Below are positions 13,311 through 14,865 of a DNA stretch of 14,865 bases, piece by piece. Origin of the DNA: Hyphomicrobiales bacterium (GTDB taxonomy: Bacteria; Pseudomonadota; Alphaproteobacteria; Rhizobiales; Aestuariivirgaceae); contig JAIBJH010000036.1 of assembly GCA_020029455.1 (NCBI GenBank), positions 1 to 14,865 on the forward strand, read 5' to 3'. The translations under genes were made by a program, and so were the position numbers. How positions within the stretch are numbered: position 1 is the first letter of the stretch; each line of letters starts with the position of its first letter. The notes under the pieces were generated by a model that did no database searches, was not told the origin of the DNA, and saw nothing but the letters and a program-made list of their open reading frames with translations.

Positions 13311-13603
13311 TGATCATCTCCTTTGTTTACAAAAAGGAAGCCAGCGCCGCCCTCGCGCATTGCTTGCGCGGCCTTCAAAACCTGTACTCGCTTCCAGATA
13401 TGCCGAAGCATCAGCAACGGCACGACGCGAATCTACAAATCAAATTCAGCGCGTGAGGGGCGATACTGTGATCAAATGGGGCAGGCGGCGGACATGATGC
13501 CGCGTCTCCAAGCGCATCGAACGAGCAAGTTGTAGACTTGCAAGAGCAGAGATCCGCAAAGACAACGCAACAACTTGAACAATCTTTTCCGCCGCCTTCT
13601 TTT
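13311..13603. other. Non-coding gap between small exported protein and YCII gene
   Basis: These 293 bases hold the ribosome binding site and presumed promoter of the minus-strand gene 13062-13310. A perfect CGCGCA-TTGCT-TGCGCG hairpin lies at 13354-13370 and a short dyad CAAGT-N5-ACTTG at 13526-13540. No convincing -10/-35 pair was found. Overlapping ORFs in either direction lack ribosome binding sites and family features. Confidence 0.5.
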
Positions 13604-13915
13604 CTACATATCCATCGCTTGCGCGATTTCGACGCTGCCGCCCGCCTTGAGGATGGGGCAGCCCTTCGCTTTCTTGTGCGCATCTTCAAGGCTTGAAGCT
13701 TCGATCAAGCTGTAGCCGGAAAGCGGATTGGCACCGCCGCCCGAGGCGAGTGATCCATCGCTTTTGACGGTACTCGACTTGCTTACGGGATTTCCGGCGT
13801 CGATCACGGCAGCGCCCATGGAACCGAACCAGGCACCCCAGGCATCCATGACTTTCTTGACGTCGTCCGGATTGATCTGCGTGCCGCCATGATAGGCGAA
13901 GACATATTTGGACAT
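13604..13915 (-). CDS. YCII-related domain protein
   Basis: This is a 103-residue soluble protein of the YCII-related / DGPF group. It starts MSKYVFAYHGG, has a Trp-rich helix (VMDAWGAWFGSMG), a Gly-rich turn (GGGANPLSGYSLIEA), and the typical C-terminal pattern L-E-D-A-H-K-K-A-K-G-C-P followed by GGSVEIAQAMDM. Family members adopt a ferredoxin-like fold, and their function is mostly unknown; some occur with extracytoplasmic sigma factors, which is not the case here. ATG 13915 is preferred over a longer frame from 14011. GAGGAG lies about 10 bases upstream, and the family begins at this M-x-K-Y motif. It is divergent from a PucR-type regulator across a palindromic spacer, so it may be that regulator's target. 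Confidence 0.88.
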   Translation of the reverse strand: MSKYVFAYHGGTQINPDDVKKVMDAWGAWFGSMGAAVIDAGNPVSKSSTVKSDGSLASGGGANPLSGYSLIEASSLEDAHKKAKGCPILKAGGSVEIAQAMDM

Positions 13916-13935
13916 TGCAGGGTCTCCTCTCCAGT

Positions 13936-13986
13936 TTGGTGTTTTGCTCTGAGAACTGTATAGTATCACCATCAGGACTGGTGATA
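13936..13986. promoter_or_regulatory. Divergent promoter with palindromic operator candidate
   Basis: On the plus strand TTGGTG (13936-13941), 17 bases, TATAGT (13959-13964) forms a reasonable sigma-70-type promoter for the regulator gene at 14036. An 8-bp inverted repeat TATCACCA-N7-TGGTGATA (13964-13986) covers its predicted start point. On the minus strand TTATCA-N16-TACTAT places most of the same dyad between -35 and -10 of a promoter for the YCII gene. A regulator bound here could control both genes. The promoter calls are by eye. Confidence 0.45.
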
Positions 13987-14035
13987 ATGGCAAGAATCCT
14001 GCCAATACCAAGCAAATGACTGTGAGGTATTCACA

Positions 14036-14865
14036 ATGGCGTTAACCACAGCCAATCTGCAGAGGGCTCTGAAGCAATTGGCGGCCACAGGCGTTCTGCC
14101 GCAGAAGCGCGCCGCGCTGGAGCAGCATCAGTCTGTCATTGCCAAAGTTTTGCGCGAAGCGGTGCTGGCGGAAGTGCCAGCCTTCACAGCTTCGGGAAAT
14201 CCCGAAGTGCTGGCCGGGCTCACACAACATGGCACTGCGCATATTGCGGAAATCATCCATCTTTTCACTGGCGGCGCCATCACAGACTTTGCCTTCGTGC
14301 GCGAGCACGCACGCGAACTTGCAGAGCAGCGTTTTCCATTGGAAGCAACGCTACATGCTTATCGCTGCGGTCACCGCGTCATCGCCCATTGGCTGCGCGA
14401 TGTAGTTGCGGGCAAGAAAGAGGGAGCCATCTTTGCTGTCGCCGACTTCGCCATTGAATACACCAATGTCATCAGCACCATTATGGCCGCGGAATATGTG
14501 GCTCATGCGAGGAGGCAATCGGAAGCAGAAGGCGATCTTCGCATCGAGCTCTTGAACGTGCTGCTCTCCGGCTATGACGAATCCGATGGCCGCGTGACGC
14601 AACTCCTGAAACGTTCCGGCTATCTCGAGCAGCGCCAAAGCTATTGTGTTGCTGTTGCCCAGCCGCTCAATGCCAGGGAACTGGAACAACCCGCCCGCGC
14701 CCAGCGCATCATTGATGCACTCGCCGACACCATCTCCGCCACCTCGATCCGCATGCTCGCGGGCCAGCGCAACATGTTGGTGACGGCGGTATTCTCCGAC
14801 AGGCGACGTCAATCCGGCTGGACCGCACCGCACGAAGATCTCGCGGACCGCCTGTTGCCGCTTCT
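14036..14865 (+). CDS. PucR-type transcriptional regulator with RsbRD-like N-terminus (3' end missing)
   Basis: The frame runs open from ATG 14036 to the window edge (276 codons), so the gene is truncated by the window, not broken. GAGG (14024-14027) lies 8 bases upstream. Residues about 15-155 are helical and resemble the RsbT co-antagonist RsbRD N-terminal domain, including FPLEATLHAYRCGHRVIAHWL. From about residue 165 (EGDLRIELLNVLLSG, then QRQSYCVAVAQPL) the sequence resembles the GGDEF-like middle domain of PucR/CdaR regulators. The C-terminal PucR helix-turn-helix would lie beyond the edge. Such proteins are usually DNA-binding regulators of catabolic or stress genes; the signal here is unknown. 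It is divergent from the YCII gene and may regulate it. Confidence 0.8.
   Translation, partial: MALTTANLQRALKQLAATGVLPQKRAALEQHQSVIAKVLREAVLAEVPAFTASGNPEVLAGLTQHGTAHIAEIIHLFTGGAITDFAFVREHARELAEQRFPLEATLHAYRCGHRVIAHWLRDVVAGKKEGAIFAVADFAIEYTNVISTIMAAEYVAHARRQSEAEGDLRIELLNVLLSGYDESDGRVTQLLKRSGYLEQRQSYCVAVAQPLNARELEQPARAQRIIDALADTISATSIRMLAGQRNMLVTAVFSDRRRQSGWTAPHEDLADRLLPL

Noticed and set aside
1..14865. CRISPR array, tRNA or rRNA genes
   Set aside because: No regularly spaced direct repeats and no tRNA- or rRNA-like sequence were seen on either strand.

Overview
The window is GC-rich chromosomal DNA, most likely from an alphaproteobacterium of the Hyphomicrobiales type. The evidence is a class I ketol-acid reductoisomerase (ilvC), an exact CtrA-type TTAA-N7-TTAA box, and several intergenic CCGGC-core palindromes of the kind common in that class. 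No tRNA, rRNA, CRISPR array, transposase, integrase or phage gene is visible. It reads as ordinary chromosome with many short, mostly independent transcription units. The order-level assignment is inference.

Layout. 1-330 has no supported gene. 331-957 encodes an exported MORN-repeat protein. 1067-2086 is ilvC, followed by a metallo-beta-lactamase-fold hydrolase (2120-2986). A perfect hairpin (2988-3010) separates that gene from a convergent NmrA/QOR2-type NAD(P)-binding protein (3026-3919, minus strand). The QOR2-like gene is divergent from an HxlR-family regulator (4031-4432), the same arrangement as E. coli ytfG/ytfH, and nested inverted repeats lie between them. 4714-5433 is a coiled-coil protein whose leader carries a CtrA box, repeats and a possible overlapping upstream ORF. 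A cloverleaf-like palindrome (5441-5505) precedes a translationally coupled pair: a UPF0303 protein and a TSUP (TauE/SafE) transporter. Then come an exported VWA protein with four C-terminal repeats (6965-8617), a convergent MgtC/DUF4010 membrane protein (8619-9869), a phzF-like gene overlapping a four-helix membrane protein (10001-11337), and a convergent histidine-bearing five-helix membrane protein (11338-11964).

The right part (11965-14035) is mostly small minus-strand genes: an 89-aa membrane protein, two paralogous 80-aa exported proteins sharing a Cys at position 23, and a YCII-domain protein. Two diverged copies of a ~100-bp two-hairpin element each sit directly after the stop codon of one of these small genes, and their stems show compensatory base changes. 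The window ends inside a PucR-type regulator with an RsbRD-like N-terminus, divergent from the YCII gene across a palindromic operator candidate.

The most unusual material is non-coding: the covarying two-hairpin repeat (12086-12185 and 12565-12666), the cloverleaf palindrome with complementary loops (5441-5505), and the CtrA-box leader of the unknown coiled-coil gene. I did not find a convincing new multi-gene system.
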